Below the pieces are notes generated by a model. It saw only the letters and a list, made by a program, of their open reading frames with translations, was not told where the DNA came from and did no database searches. The position numbers and the translations under genes were made by a program. From positions 1 to 32,775 of the forward strand of contig JAAWDR010000014.1 of NCBI GenBank assembly GCA_022793875.1: DNA of 32,775 bases, given 5' to 3'. The DNA is from Clostridia bacterium (lineage in GTDB: Bacteria; Bacillota; Clostridia; TANB77; CAG-508). Positions 1 to 10,302 of the stretch are shown here, piece by piece (position 1 is the first letter of the stretch; each line of letters starts with the position of its first letter).

Positions 1-94
1 ATAATTTAAAATCTATAATAATAACATAAAAAAATAAAAAATAAAAATTAATATTAAATATAATTAATATTAATTTTTATTTTTTATACTATTA
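1..94. other. AT-rich flank, no gene seen
   Basis: Almost entirely A and T with short TTAATATTAA-like palindromic stretches. It follows the stop codon of the leftward permease gene. I see no open frame, no tRNA and no convincing terminator hairpin with a T-tract here. Confidence 0.6.
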
Positions 95-1789
95 TTAATT
101 AATTTTTTTAATTAATTTATTTATATTAATTTTAATTATTTTATTTAAAATTAATATAAAAATAATTAAAATTAATATCATTAAAATGCATGCAAAATTC
201 AAATTAATTCCTGAAAAAATATTACATAAATAAATTAATAATAAAATAATTAAAATAGTAAGAACATATTGAAATAATTTATTATTACTATTTTTTATTG
301 CTTCATAATCTGCAGACCAATTTAAATTAGGTCTATATAAATCCACTAAAACCATTAAATTACTATTTAATATATTTAACAGATTTGCTAAAATAAATAA
401 AAATATTAAATAAATAAAATTAAATCCAGGAAAAATTAATTTTATAAAAATTAAAATTATAAATATTAATATCATATTTATAAAAATTTGTGGTACAGAT
501 TTATAAAGGAATTGCTTATAAAAATCTATTGGAATAATTTTCATAAATATAGCATTCTTTCCCTCTCTTGATATAGCACTTATAGAAATACTTGATAAAG
601 AAAAGACTAATTGTATTATTCCTAATATTAAACAAATAACACTCAAATCTACGGAAATCTTAATTTTTTCTCCTAGTATATCTGTTGTTAAAATAGTACG
701 TATATTTGGCAAAGCTATTAACATAATTATAAAAATGGAAACCATTAACATCAAAATAGGAAAAATACATTGTGTAAAAAATACTGGATTTTTAAATATT
801 AATTTAAATTCTTTCCTAATATATGAAATTCCTTTATTTATTTTTTTTGATTTTTTTTCTAAATTATTTATTATTATTTTTTTTATATAATAATTATTAT
901 TATTTTTCAAAATATTTTTTAAGTAATATTTTTCTCCTATAAAAATAAAAATAATAAAAAATAATAAATTAATAAATATTATTTTAATTAATTCAAAAAT
1001 AGAATTTAATTTATTACAATTATTTAATATATTTATAATCGGATTAATTATTAAAAAATATTTATTTATATTTTCAAATTTATTATTAGAATTATCAATC
1101 TCTTGCATAACTTGTTGATTATTTATATTATAATTATTTTCTACTTTATTTATAACATTTTTTCCTATTTTAAATTCTAATAAAAATATCATAAAAATAA
1201 AAATTAAAGTTATAACTACTTGAAATATATCTTTATTTTTAATAAACTTAGAAAATTTCATAAATAACATCATTATTATACTTATAATCAAATTTGTTAA
1301 AATTGGAAAAATTAATAAAATAATAAATAAGTATAAATAATACAATAATCCTGAATATGTAAATATTCCATAAATTAGCAATGGAAAAAATGCAAATATA
1401 AATTCTGAAAAATATAAATTAATTAATATTGTATTAAATTTTGCAATTAATAATTCTCTTGTACTTATTGGCAAAGGCAATATTAATTCTAAATCTTTAG
1501 AAAAAAAGTAAATATTAGTACTTGCCAAAGTTACTTGAAAAATCATGATTATATTAAAAATCAAAAAGAAAACATTTAAAAATATTGTAGGTTGATTAAT
1601 ATCTACTAATACTTTTATAACTTCCATACTTAAATATGATATAGCAATCATTACTATAATTAGTAACCATACAAATATTGATTTTTTATTTATTCTATTT
1701 GTTTTCTTATCTATTATATAAGGATTTTGAAATGAATTTTTTAAAAATATTTTTGTCAAATTAAATATATTTTTTATTTTTTTAATCAT
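95..1789 (-). CDS. ABC exporter permease, ABC-2 like
   Basis: A 564-residue, very hydrophobic protein with about a dozen predicted membrane segments, probably the membrane half of an efflux ABC transporter. Segments are visible around residues 38-60, 70-100, 140-175, 190-210, 265-285, 335-365, 380-410, 435-475 and 510-550, with a soluble Asn/Lys-rich loop near 215-245. Its start overlaps the end of the upstream ATPase gene by 8 bases, so the two are co-translated and almost certainly form one transporter. The family resembles multi-span ABC-2 permeases of Bacillota whose substrates are mostly unknown. No extracellular peptidase or binding domain hints at the cargo. Residues are dominated by Ile, Asn, Lys and Leu, as expected for the composition. 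The substrate is unknown; the class is fairly safe from topology and context. Confidence 0.75.
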   Translation of the reverse strand: MIKKIKNIFNLTKIFLKNSFQNPYIIDKKTNRINKKSIFVWLLIIVMIAISYLSMEVIKVLVDINQPTIFLNVFFLIFNIIMIFQVTLASTNIYFFSKDLELILPLPISTRELLIAKFNTILINLYFSEFIFAFFPLLIYGIFTYSGLLYYLYLFIILLIFPILTNLIISIIMMLFMKFSKFIKNKDIFQVVITLIFIFMIFLLEFKIGKNVINKVENNYNINNQQVMQEIDNSNNKFENINKYFLIINPIINILNNCNKLNSIFELIKIIFINLLFFIIFIFIGEKYYLKNILKNNNNYYIKKIIINNLEKKSKKINKGISYIRKEFKLIFKNPVFFTQCIFPILMLMVSIFIIMLIALPNIRTILTTDILGEKIKISVDLSVICLILGIIQLVFSLSSISISAISREGKNAIFMKIIPIDFYKQFLYKSVPQIFINMILIFIILIFIKLIFPGFNFIYLIFLFILANLLNILNSNLMVLVDLYRPNLNWSADYEAIKNSNNKLFQYVLTILIILLLIYLCNIFSGINLNFACILMILILIIFILILNKIIKININKLIKKIN

Positions 1790-2507
1790 CTTTTATTATC
1801 TCCATAAATAATTCTTCTAAAGATTTATTTTCTTTTAATTTATTTTTCATTTCGTTATATGTTCCAACAAATAATAATTTTCCATTATTAATTATTCCTA
1901 TTTTATCACATAATTTTTCTGCAACTTCTAAAACATGTGTTGAAAAGAAAACTGTATTATCTTTATTAACATGCTCTCTCATTAATTTTTTTAGTTCAAA
2001 TGAAGATTTAGGATCTAACCCAGTTAATGGTTCGTCTAATATCCAATTTTTAGGATTATGTAACAAGGCTCCAATTATTAGTAATTTCTGTCTCATACCA
2101 TGTGAATAACTTTCTATTTTATTATTTAATACATTCTCTATTTCAAATTTTTGTGATAACTCTTTTATTTCTTTTACTCTCTCTTCTGTTGAAACATCAT
2201 ATACATCTGCAATAAAATTTAAATATTCTATACCTTTTAATTTCAAAAATACATCTGGATTATCTGGTACTAGTCCTATTCTCTTTTTTGCCTCAAGAGG
2301 ATTTTTAGTGATACTTATATCATCTATAAAAATATCTCCCACATCCATTTCTAGAATCCCTGTCATCATTTTTATAGTTGTTGTTTTACCAGCACCATTT
2401 GGTCCTAAAAAACCAAATATTTCTCCATTATCTATTTTCAAATTCAGATTATCTATAACATTTTTATCTTTTTTATATTTTTTAGAAACGTTCTTTAATT
2501 CAATCAT
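1782..2507 (-). CDS. ABC transporter ATP-binding protein
   Basis: A 241-residue cytoplasmic ATPase that would power the permease encoded immediately downstream. Walker A GPNGAGKTT is near residues 35-43, the Q-loop region follows (VPDNPDVF), the signature is the variant YSHGMRQK near 134-141, Walker B with the catalytic Glu is WILDEPLTGLDP near 156-167, and the H-loop is STHVLE near 189-194. Length and motif order fit single-domain exporter ATPases of the CcmA/DrrA type. The start is supported by an AAGGAGAG ribosome binding site. A terminator lies between this gene and the preceding secretion operon, so the pair is probably transcribed on its own. Confidence 0.92.
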   Translation of the reverse strand: MIELKNVSKKYKKDKNVIDNLNLKIDNGEIFGFLGPNGAGKTTTIKMMTGILEMDVGDIFIDDISITKNPLEAKKRIGLVPDNPDVFLKLKGIEYLNFIADVYDVSTEERVKEIKELSQKFEIENVLNNKIESYSHGMRQKLLIIGALLHNPKNWILDEPLTGLDPKSSFELKKLMREHVNKDNTVFFSTHVLEVAEKLCDKIGIINNGKLLFVGTYNEMKNKLKENKSLEELFMEIIKDD

Positions 2508-2536
2508 AAACTCTCTCCTTTTTTCATATTATAAAA

Positions 2537-2570
2537 TAAAAAAGGTTGCTTTGCAACCTCTTTTTTATTA
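2537..2570 (-). terminator. Terminator after secretion operon
   Basis: AGGTTGC (2543-2549) and GCAACCT (2553-2559) form a perfect 7-bp stem with a 3-base loop. It is followed by a run of U on the leftward strand and is also U-rich on the other side, so it may work in both directions. It sits between the end of the secretion operon and the ABC transporter genes. Confidence 0.85.
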
Positions 2571-2578
2571 CTATATAT

Positions 2579-3832
2579 TTAAATTTCAAAAGACATTGTA
2601 AAATCAGTATTTTCTGCTAACTTCATAATTACATTTAGTCTTATAGAATTTTCACTATTCATATTTTTAAGTTCAACACTTTGTACAAAAACATCACTAC
2701 CTTTTTCTTCAAAAGACACATAATTACATTCATAAAATGATGGACATTTATTTTTTATATATACCTCAAAATCCTCTTCACTAGAAAAATTATTACTTCT
2801 AAAAGTATTATCTAATAAATTATATGCAGCATCATAATCTCTATTATTTAGCATCATAACAAATTTATCTACATTCATCTTTACTTTGTTTTGAGAATCA
2901 GCAGATTTATATGACTTTAAAAATTTTTCTGTTTCTATAGTATAAGTATCAAGTAATATTTCAAATTTCATTGGAGCAGTTTCTCTAAAAATATAATATA
3001 ATCCATTTTTATCAATACCTACATATTCATTATAGTCTTCATAAACATTATATGCGAACTTAGATAAATAACTATTTTCAATATCGATTTCATTTACAAA
3101 TTTATTATATTTTTCTACTGAATCCTTAAATCTTTTTTCTTTATATTCATTATTTAATAATGAATATGCCATATTAGTATTACTATTTGCTAATTTTTTA
3201 TATAAATTAAAGTACTCTTTTATAATATCAACATTAGAAAATGTCTTATATATTATTTCATTATAATAATCATCATCTTTTATTAGATTAGTATTGTATT
3301 CATAGTCATTTTCTTTTTCTAAATTTTCAGGTATTACAGAAAATAATCCATTTTCATTATCAATTAATACTGTAAAACCTGAATTTTCTATATTTGAATA
3401 ATTAGTATCTACTAAATATCCATCTATATAATAGATAATAAAATCTAAAGTTAACTCTTTTTTATTCATTGCTTTTACAATAAAATCTGTTTTATCGTAA
3501 TCTTTATATTTTTCTTTTAATTTATTTATATCTAATTTATTTTGTTTAGAATAGTTATTATCCATTACTTTTAAAACTGCATCAAAATTGTCATCCATTA
3601 TATAAGCTAAATAATATTGTATACAATTTCTAACATTATAAAACTCGTCATTACTTGAAACCATTGCATTACTATTTTCTAATTCAACTTCAAAGCTGTC
3701 TCCATCTATATTATTTACATTATTTTCATTATTTTTTTCTTCTGAGTTTTTATAAAATAATAATATAATAGCCGAAATTAAGATAATAAATATTATCAAA
3801 AATATTATCAATATTTTCAATTTCTTCTCCAT
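2579..3832 (-). CDS. Membrane-anchored protein, NTF2/VirB8-like repeats
   Basis: A 417-residue protein with a single N-terminal membrane helix (about residues 5-27) and a large extracytoplasmic part. Three weakly similar segments can be seen, beginning near residues 63, 210 and 323; the last contains RDYDAAYNLLDNTF. This helix-plus-sheet pattern resembles NTF2-like domains, the fold of VirB8 and TcpC in type IV secretion. That assignment is inference from pattern and context, not recognised homology. The ATG at 3832 was chosen because it has an AGGAGG site and overlaps the preceding stop as TAATG, implying translational coupling; an in-frame ATG 30 bases upstream has no such site. It is the last gene of the secretion operon. 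Confidence 0.6.
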   Translation of the reverse strand: MEKKLKILIIFLIIFIILISAIILLFYKNSEEKNNENNVNNIDGDSFEVELENSNAMVSSNDEFYNVRNCIQYYLAYIMDDNFDAVLKVMDNNYSKQNKLDINKLKEKYKDYDKTDFIVKAMNKKELTLDFIIYYIDGYLVDTNYSNIENSGFTVLIDNENGLFSVIPENLEKENDYEYNTNLIKDDDYYNEIIYKTFSNVDIIKEYFNLYKKLANSNTNMAYSLLNNEYKEKRFKDSVEKYNKFVNEIDIENSYLSKFAYNVYEDYNEYVGIDKNGLYYIFRETAPMKFEILLDTYTIETEKFLKSYKSADSQNKVKMNVDKFVMMLNNRDYDAAYNLLDNTFRSNNFSSEEDFEVYIKNKCPSFYECNYVSFEEKGSDVFVQSVELKNMNSENSIRLNVIMKLAENTDFTMSFEI

Positions 3833-6588
3833 TAATTTCCTCCTACATATAATACTCCACAATTCTTAAAGTATTTTTTAATATATGATAAACTATCCCA
3901 ACCATATGGTCTACTCTTTGCAGTTCCATGAGCTACATATACTTGTCCTTGTTCATTATAATCTATAAGTGCTATACAATGAGCATCACTAGTATATTTA
4001 CAGTTAGCTACTACCAACCAGACTTGACCACCTGATGATAAGCATTGTTTTATTGCGCTTTCATCAAATCCTGACCCAACTTTTATTGGTACATTTGGTA
4101 ATAATTTATTAAATGCACTTCCCACACAACTTGCAGATGAATGATTTCCTAAACCATATAACTCTACTATTTTAGCTCTAAAAGTACTTGGAGTAATATT
4201 TCCATCATATCCACTTGCTATAATAGCTGCTGCAGTTGGTCCACAACCAGCTTTTGCCATACTATGTGAATTTCCATAATCTTCGTTTGCCCATGGAGCT
4301 CCATTTCCTTGTAGATACAAATTAAATCTCTTTCCATTGCTTGCAGTATATACACCTATAGTACCTTCTCCTCCTGTTGCTACTGCTCCTCCTGCTGAAA
4401 TTCCCATAGCACTATAAAACTCACTCATAAATGTTTGTACTTTTTCTATCCATGCTTCACATTGTGTTGGATATGCTGGTATATTAGGGCAATATATTTG
4501 TCCAATACTACTTACTGATATATTACCTTTCTGAAAATAAAGACCACCTGTTGCAATATTTCTTGTTATTACTTCTATATTATGTTCAGGACTAGAATAT
4601 TTAGTCCCAAGTCCCCAACTTCCCCAGTTATTGTCACTTTTAACATAACTTGTATTTGCTGTTCCTATGCCTGTTTCTCCTCTTAAAAATGCAAATGTAA
4701 ATACTGCATTAACATTATATTTTTGTTGACACTCAAAAACTGTATCTAATACTTTTAGTGCATTATTTTTTTGTGCTGATGCAGTTTTTAACCAATTTTT
4801 TATGCCCTCTTCTAATTTAGATTTATCATCTATTACAGGTGAAGCTCCTGGAGCATCTGTTTTTACTATATAATCTCCAATAGCTGCTGTATAATCCATA
4901 AATACTGATTCTTCATATTCACTAAAATCATAATCTGTAACTCCATAACTCTTGTCTGTAACTTTATATAGTAAATACTTTGTTAAATCTACCATATTTA
5001 CAGTATCTGGATTATTCTCTAATAAATCAAATAACCAACTTGTAATTTCATCAACAATTCTTCTTTTTGCTTCTGAATGACTTGCATCACATAATATTGT
5101 AACAAAATTATCTTGTCCAGTACCATTTTTTATTTGTTCTGCTGTTTTCTTTTCAACTTTTGGATTATTTACTACACTTGCTACAACATATTTTTGGCTA
5201 TATATTGTTATTACTTCTTCTTCATGTTTATTTATTACATGTTTATAATATGTAGCATCACAAGAAGTTATACTTGCTGAAATATTAGGTGGTTGATATG
5301 CATCAGGAGCTGTATGTGACACACCATTTTGAGGAGTATTATTATTTTGCTCTGAATTTTTTACCGAACTCTCTAAATCACTTGCTAATTTATTTAACTT
5401 GTCCTTAAAATGATCATAATATGGTAAATCAGTTCCACTTCCTGAAGAACGCTTTTCTATTTCCTTATATTCTTCCTCATCTACATCTTTATCATTTTTA
5501 TCTTGTGATGTCTGTTGACTTGATTGATATGTATATTTTTTAGTTAAATCAACAATCCAAACATCAGCCCTTGTTACATCTAAAAGTGGTGTATTATTTT
5601 TATATGTCATTCTATGCATTACATTATATTGTGTATCATCTTCCCACTCATCAGCAGGTGCCCAACTATCACTAGATGTGTGACCACCAATATTTGTAGA
5701 AGCTGTTGCAGATACATCTACTTTTTGTTGTTTATTATATGTATATGTACTAGTATTAATTGTAGTAGTTATATTATCATATATAGAAATAACTATTTCA
5801 CTATTTTCTACTAATTCTGCAAGTTCTAATCCTATTCCTTTATCATCTCCTATAACTATTAGAGACCATAAATATTGAAAAGGCATAGTATATTTACTAA
5901 CAACACTCTTATAGTTTATTGTTTTAGGATATATATTATACTCTAAATTACTATAATTTCCTTCACTTATCAAATTTTCACTATTTAAACTACTTGTATA
6001 GTCACTTAAATTTATTTCTGGGTCATTAGTTGATAATTCTTCTAAAGTTTCATCAATTATAGCAATTAAAAGATTTTGACTTTCATCAATCGTAAAATAA
6101 TTTAATACATCTAAATTTTTTTCTTCAATATATTTATTAAATATTTCTATATCTATATAACTCAACTTTACATTTGAACCATCTGTTTTATTTCTCTCAA
6201 ATTCTATTATTCCGTCCAATTTTGCATCTGAGTTTCCAATTTTAGGATATTGAGTTATAATTTCTGCATTCATTAGTTTTTCTAATTCTTCAGGTTTATC
6301 TAAATATTTAGTTACATTATTTCCTTCTTCAATCATTTTATCCCAAAGTTCTTGTGCTGTAGAATTTGTAATAATACCATTTCCACTTATTTGTATATTT
6401 TCTTTTGTATATGTAGAAGCTGCATATGGTGTATTTTCCCAATCTCCTTCTTTATAAGTTCCATCCTTTATTGTAATATAAAAAACTGCAGAAGGTAATA
6501 ATACACACAATATTAAAACTATTAATATTGCTATTTTTAAAGCTTTTGATTTTAATATATCTTTTGCTAAATCTTTAACTATATTCAT
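3832..6588 (-). CDS. Two-domain cell-wall hydrolase of the secretion system
   Basis: A 918-residue protein with one N-terminal membrane helix (about residues 17-37), a long extracellular middle part rich in Ser, Thr, Asn and Asp, and two C-terminal catalytic-looking domains. Around residues 608-720 a glucosaminidase/lysozyme-like region carries RGETGIG (candidate Glu near 638) followed by NNWGSWGLG. After a Gly-rich linker, residues 760-918 form a C39-like papain-fold peptidase with AGCGPTA (Cys near 782) and DAHC (His near 870). Conjugative systems of Gram-positive bacteria use comparable bifunctional wall hydrolases (CwlT/VirB1-like) to open the peptidoglycan for the channel. RBS AAGGAGAGGG precedes the ATG. 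The fold calls come from motifs by eye; the C39-like domain is the firmer of the two. Confidence 0.75.
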   Translation of the reverse strand: MNIVKDLAKDILKSKALKIAILIVLILCVLLPSAVFYITIKDGTYKEGDWENTPYAASTYTKENIQISGNGIITNSTAQELWDKMIEEGNNVTKYLDKPEELEKLMNAEIITQYPKIGNSDAKLDGIIEFERNKTDGSNVKLSYIDIEIFNKYIEEKNLDVLNYFTIDESQNLLIAIIDETLEELSTNDPEINLSDYTSSLNSENLISEGNYSNLEYNIYPKTINYKSVVSKYTMPFQYLWSLIVIGDDKGIGLELAELVENSEIVISIYDNITTTINTSTYTYNKQQKVDVSATASTNIGGHTSSDSWAPADEWEDDTQYNVMHRMTYKNNTPLLDVTRADVWIVDLTKKYTYQSSQQTSQDKNDKDVDEEEYKEIEKRSSGSGTDLPYYDHFKDKLNKLASDLESSVKNSEQNNNTPQNGVSHTAPDAYQPPNISASITSCDATYYKHVINKHEEEVITIYSQKYVVASVVNNPKVEKKTAEQIKNGTGQDNFVTILCDASHSEAKRRIVDEITSWLFDLLENNPDTVNMVDLTKYLLYKVTDKSYGVTDYDFSEYEESVFMDYTAAIGDYIVKTDAPGASPVIDDKSKLEEGIKNWLKTASAQKNNALKVLDTVFECQQKYNVNAVFTFAFLRGETGIGTANTSYVKSDNNWGSWGLGTKYSSPEHNIEVITRNIATGGLYFQKGNISVSSIGQIYCPNIPAYPTQCEAWIEKVQTFMSEFYSAMGISAGGAVATGGEGTIGVYTASNGKRFNLYLQGNGAPWANEDYGNSHSMAKAGCGPTAAAIIASGYDGNITPSTFRAKIVELYGLGNHSSASCVGSAFNKLLPNVPIKVGSGFDESAIKQCLSSGGQVWLVVANCKYTSDAHCIALIDYNEQGQVYVAHGTAKSRPYGWDSLSYIKKYFKNCGVLYVGGN

Positions 6589-6608
6589 ATTATTCCCTCT
6601 CCTTAATT

Positions 6609-7586
6609 TTAAACATTTACTCTATATTCATAAAAATCTTTATATAAATCTTTATTTTCTAATTTTGAATATTCATCATAGTCTAATATTAATTTTGAAA
6701 ATACTATTTTTTCAATTTTTCTATTTAAACTATATGAATTATTAAATTTTATTTGTATATTATTGGCAAATTCACTTTTAATTATCAATGTATTCTGTAT
6801 TATTTCATTATTAAAAAATTGATATTTCATATTTTTACTATCTAATAAATAAACTGAATTTACGTCATTTCCTGTATCTAATAAAATTGTATTTTTAGTA
6901 TTATTTTGTACACTTAAATTATATATTTCATAATCCATATATGTATCTATCGTTGTAATATTTACTTTTATATTTTTATAATTTGTTTCTTTATTAGATT
7001 TATTTCTGCCCACATAATTATTTATATTTAATTTTTTTTCATCTTTATTTTTAATAACAGTTATATAATCTTGCTTTGTTTCATTTCCATTCAAATTACC
7101 TGATGATAATATATCTTCTGTATATCTTATTTGATATGTATTTCCTGTCCAGTTTTCAATTGTATGTAATCTATTCTCATTACCAAAAATATTTAAATAA
7201 TATATATCATAAAAATCTTGAATTGATGGAAACATTACTTCTTTACAGTCCTCTGTTAATAAATTATAAGCTGAATAGAAATCCTTTTTATTACAATATT
7301 CCACAAATTCATTTATAACTTCAATATCTTTCTTTAATTTAGTACTATCTACTGTTCCTCCTGAAATCAAAGATTTATTTGAAATTAATTCTTGACTTTC
7401 ATTTTTATCATTTATTACACTATTTGTATTATTATTTATTACATTTTTTTGTTCGTATTTAGAATTATTTGATTGTTTTGCAAAATAATTAAATAATTGT
7501 ATTCCTCCAATTATTAAGACTATAATTAGTATAATCTTAAATATCTTCTTTCTGTTTTGATTATAAAATCTAATTAAATTATACAT
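6609..7586 (-). CDS. Membrane-anchored protein, possible VirB8-like
   Basis: A 325-residue protein with a short cytoplasmic basic N-terminus, one membrane helix (about residues 15-34), an Asn/Ser-rich linker to about residue 85 and a folded extracellular part. Residues 89-135 (EFVEYCNKKDFYSAYNLLTE) resemble the repeat pattern of the last gene of this operon, suggesting a shared NTF2-like fold as in VirB8/TcpC. The C-terminal half (about 200-325) resembles a beta-rich extracellular domain with NTTIDTYMDYEIYN-type strands and is unrecognised. RBS AGGAGG precedes the ATG. The place between the VirB6-like and hydrolase genes fits a structural channel component; the function is inferred. Confidence 0.6.
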   Translation of the reverse strand: MYNLIRFYNQNRKKIFKIILIIVLIIGGIQLFNYFAKQSNNSKYEQKNVINNNTNSVINDKNESQELISNKSLISGGTVDSTKLKKDIEVINEFVEYCNKKDFYSAYNLLTEDCKEVMFPSIQDFYDIYYLNIFGNENRLHTIENWTGNTYQIRYTEDILSSGNLNGNETKQDYITVIKNKDEKKLNINNYVGRNKSNKETNYKNIKVNITTIDTYMDYEIYNLSVQNNTKNTILLDTGNDVNSVYLLDSKNMKYQFFNNEIIQNTLIIKSEFANNIQIKFNNSYSLNRKIEKIVFSKLILDYDEYSKLENKDLYKDFYEYRVNV

Positions 7587-7602
7587 ATTATAGTCCTCCT
7601 AA

Positions 7603-10278
7603 TTATTTAAATTTTATCTTGTTATATGCATCTACCTTATCAAGTACTGAATCTGCCATACCATCATGATTTTGATTTTTATATCTTTCTTTCTTTCCGA
7701 ACTCTTTAGAGAATGTTTGACGCCATTCGTCTCTTTTCTTAGCTGTCATTTTTGTTGAATCTTCATTTATTCTTGATGCATATTTCTTAATTGCTATACC
7801 CTCATTTACATCTTTTATCTTATTATCTTTTAACATAGATTCAATAGTTGTAATATCTTCCATTTTTGTAACACCATTATTTAGTAATGTAGGTATATCT
7901 TCATCCATTATTCTTTTTGCTTGTTTTCTTCCAAATCTTTGCTCTAATTCAAATCTATTTTTCTCATCTTTCTGGTAATTTTTAATATATTGTTGTTGTT
8001 TAGCCTTTTTATAGTCATCTTCTGAATCATAACGAGCTCTTTCAGCTACTTCTGCAACTCCATCAGGTGTTAATGAATCTAATTTATTCAAAGCTCCTCC
8101 TGCCATTCTATATCCACCAACAGCTCCAGCAGTTGTATATTGAGCAGCCTTTGACAAATCTCCTGAAGTTATTCCTATTGCTAATCCTGCTGCTCCTAAT
8201 GCTGCTCCTCCTGCTGCTTTAGCCGTAAATCTAACAGCAGATTGAACAGGATGTGCATTTCTAATTTTATTTTTGATTCCTTTCTTCATGTTATTAGCCA
8301 TTCCTCTTGCATAATATCTTGAAACAGCTCCAGCAGTAGATAAAAATTTATTTTTATTTATTTTTCTCTTCTCTGCATTTCTTTTATTTTCTAATAATTT
8401 TCTAGCAAATGGAGTTAGTTTTTCCCCTTGTTTATATGGAAGATCCTCTCCGAAATCATCTAATTCTGCCTGTTTTGGCTCTTTTTCTTTTGTTTCTTTT
8501 GCTTCAGGAAATTCATTTTTATTATTTGGATCACCTAAAAAATCTTCTTGTCCATTATTTTCATTTGGTAATATTTCTTTTGGCTTCTCTTCATCTGGTA
8601 GTACTCCTTGTCCATTTTTATTATCTAAATCACTCGCTTTTAAAACATCATTATCTTGACGAGGACCACTTGCTCCTTCATCTTCATCTCCAAACAAAAA
8701 TGAATCTTTATCAAATTGATCATTTATTCTTGGTGCTTTTTCATTATCATTATTATCCATTTTATTATTTTTTGAAGAATCTTTTCCTCCCTTTGGACCT
8801 CTTCCTAATAACTTACTCATTCCACTCATCATTAATGCTGCACCAGCAGGACCTGCTAACAATCCAGGAGTATGAGCTTTCTCGAATCCGAAGAATCTAC
8901 GTAATAGTTTTTCGGCTGGCATCATAAATCCTAAAGCAACTAAACTATAAATAATATTTGTAGATGCTAATTCAAACGCTGATGATACTAATATAGTATA
9001 TAATAATAAATGCATTGGTTGTACAAGTAAGTTAAATATATATTCTTTAAACCACATATTAAATGCTTGTGCTTTTCCATCATTTATTTTATCTATTGGA
9101 TATGTCATAGCTACAAGCGGTGCAATTAAAGTTAAGAATGCCATATACAAAACTCTTTTTAAATATGTAAATATGAAATAACATGTAAATAACACTAATA
9201 CAACAAATATCAAAGCATACCCTGAATATGAAGTACTCTCTTGTTTTGCCATTTGAGCATTCAATCTAGCAAATCCTAATAAATTAGTATTCCAAACTAC
9301 TTTTCCATCAGATATTAATGAACTTACATCATATCCCATCTCTCCTAAAGCTTCTTCTATTTTTCCATCTTCATCTTCTATTATTGAAAAATATCCATTA
9401 TCATATTTTAAATCTGTTACAACTTCTGTTACTCTTTTTACAATCAAATTTGAAAATGCCATTATATACTGCATCACAAATAGTAAACATATTGCAACTA
9501 CCCAATCCATTAACATTTGCTTATATTTAGACTTATCACTTGATGTACTAGATATAATTATCCTAATACCAATATAAACTAATATTGATAACAATGCTAC
9601 TATTGCAATATCTCTCAATGTTTTATACCAATTTGATATTACATTTCTTAATTGTTTTGCTGTGGATTCTAAAACTATAGGCTCATTATTCTCACCATAT
9701 AAAACATTTCCATTTGCATCTTTTAATTGTTTATCTGAACTTGGATTAAAAAAGTCTACATCAAATAATAACACTTCATTAGAAAATATTTGATCTGGAG
9801 AAATCTGATATACTGGTAAATATACATCCTCTGGCAAAACATTACTATTAAAATATGATGCTGCTGCAACTCCTGAACCTACACTTATTAATAATACGGT
9901 TCCAACTCCAACTGTTGAAAGTGTTACACCTAAAGCTGCTACAGCTGCTACAACTGCACCTGCAGTAGCAATAACTGCTGCTGCTACAATTATTGCAGTA
10001 ACAATTCCTATTAATATAGTCCCTGCAACTTCCCAAAATGTTGAACCCATCTCTATATGTATAACAGAATGAGAGTTACTAAAAATAGCACCATGTATAA
10101 TATTCATTACTCCATCACCTAAGAAGACAAACAAATCAACTATAGGATTTAGTAACTTTCCCCCAACTCCATCATCACTAGCACTAACTGTTTCTGGAAA
10201 GCAAAAGCTAAATATAGTTACAATTATTAAAATTATTGCTATTTTCTTTAATAAACTTTTATTTTCAAAAATTTTCAT
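7603..10278 (-). CDS. VirB6/TrbL-like channel membrane protein
   Basis: An 891-residue polytopic protein. A signal-like helix spans residues 10-33, an Ala/Val-rich pair of helices 82-145, and further helices lie near 216-240, 255-280, 353-375, 380-400 and 420-450. After FGFEKAHTPG near residue 465 comes a long charged cytoplasmic tail (about 490-891) with acidic and Lys-rich low-complexity stretches and a second Ala/Gly-rich patch near 690-720. This is the build of VirB6-type proteins in Gram-positive conjugation clusters, which form the inner-membrane channel with VirB3, VirB4 and VirB8. It lies directly behind virB4 with a GGGAGG site before the ATG. The assignment rests on topology, the FFGFEKAH region and operon position. 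Confidence 0.8.
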   Translation of the reverse strand: MKIFENKSLLKKIAIILIIVTIFSFCFPETVSASDDGVGGKLLNPIVDLFVFLGDGVMNIIHGAIFSNSHSVIHIEMGSTFWEVAGTILIGIVTAIIVAAAVIATAGAVVAAVAALGVTLSTVGVGTVLLISVGSGVAAASYFNSNVLPEDVYLPVYQISPDQIFSNEVLLFDVDFFNPSSDKQLKDANGNVLYGENNEPIVLESTAKQLRNVISNWYKTLRDIAIVALLSILVYIGIRIIISSTSSDKSKYKQMLMDWVVAICLLFVMQYIMAFSNLIVKRVTEVVTDLKYDNGYFSIIEDEDGKIEEALGEMGYDVSSLISDGKVVWNTNLLGFARLNAQMAKQESTSYSGYALIFVVLVLFTCYFIFTYLKRVLYMAFLTLIAPLVAMTYPIDKINDGKAQAFNMWFKEYIFNLLVQPMHLLLYTILVSSAFELASTNIIYSLVALGFMMPAEKLLRRFFGFEKAHTPGLLAGPAGAALMMSGMSKLLGRGPKGGKDSSKNNKMDNNDNEKAPRINDQFDKDSFLFGDEDEGASGPRQDNDVLKASDLDNKNGQGVLPDEEKPKEILPNENNGQEDFLGDPNNKNEFPEAKETKEKEPKQAELDDFGEDLPYKQGEKLTPFARKLLENKRNAEKRKINKNKFLSTAGAVSRYYARGMANNMKKGIKNKIRNAHPVQSAVRFTAKAAGGAALGAAGLAIGITSGDLSKAAQYTTAGAVGGYRMAGGALNKLDSLTPDGVAEVAERARYDSEDDYKKAKQQQYIKNYQKDEKNRFELEQRFGRKQAKRIMDEDIPTLLNNGVTKMEDITTIESMLKDNKIKDVNEGIAIKKYASRINEDSTKMTAKKRDEWRQTFSKEFGKKERYKNQNHDGMADSVLDKVDAYNKIKFK

Positions 10279-10302
10279 AAAGTTTAAACCTCCCTGATTA
10301 CT

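Noticed and set aside
8409..8927. 172-residue rightward frame inside the VirB6-like gene
   Set aside because: Leu/His-rich translation typical of the antisense of a charged Lys/Asp/Glu-rich region; no start signals.
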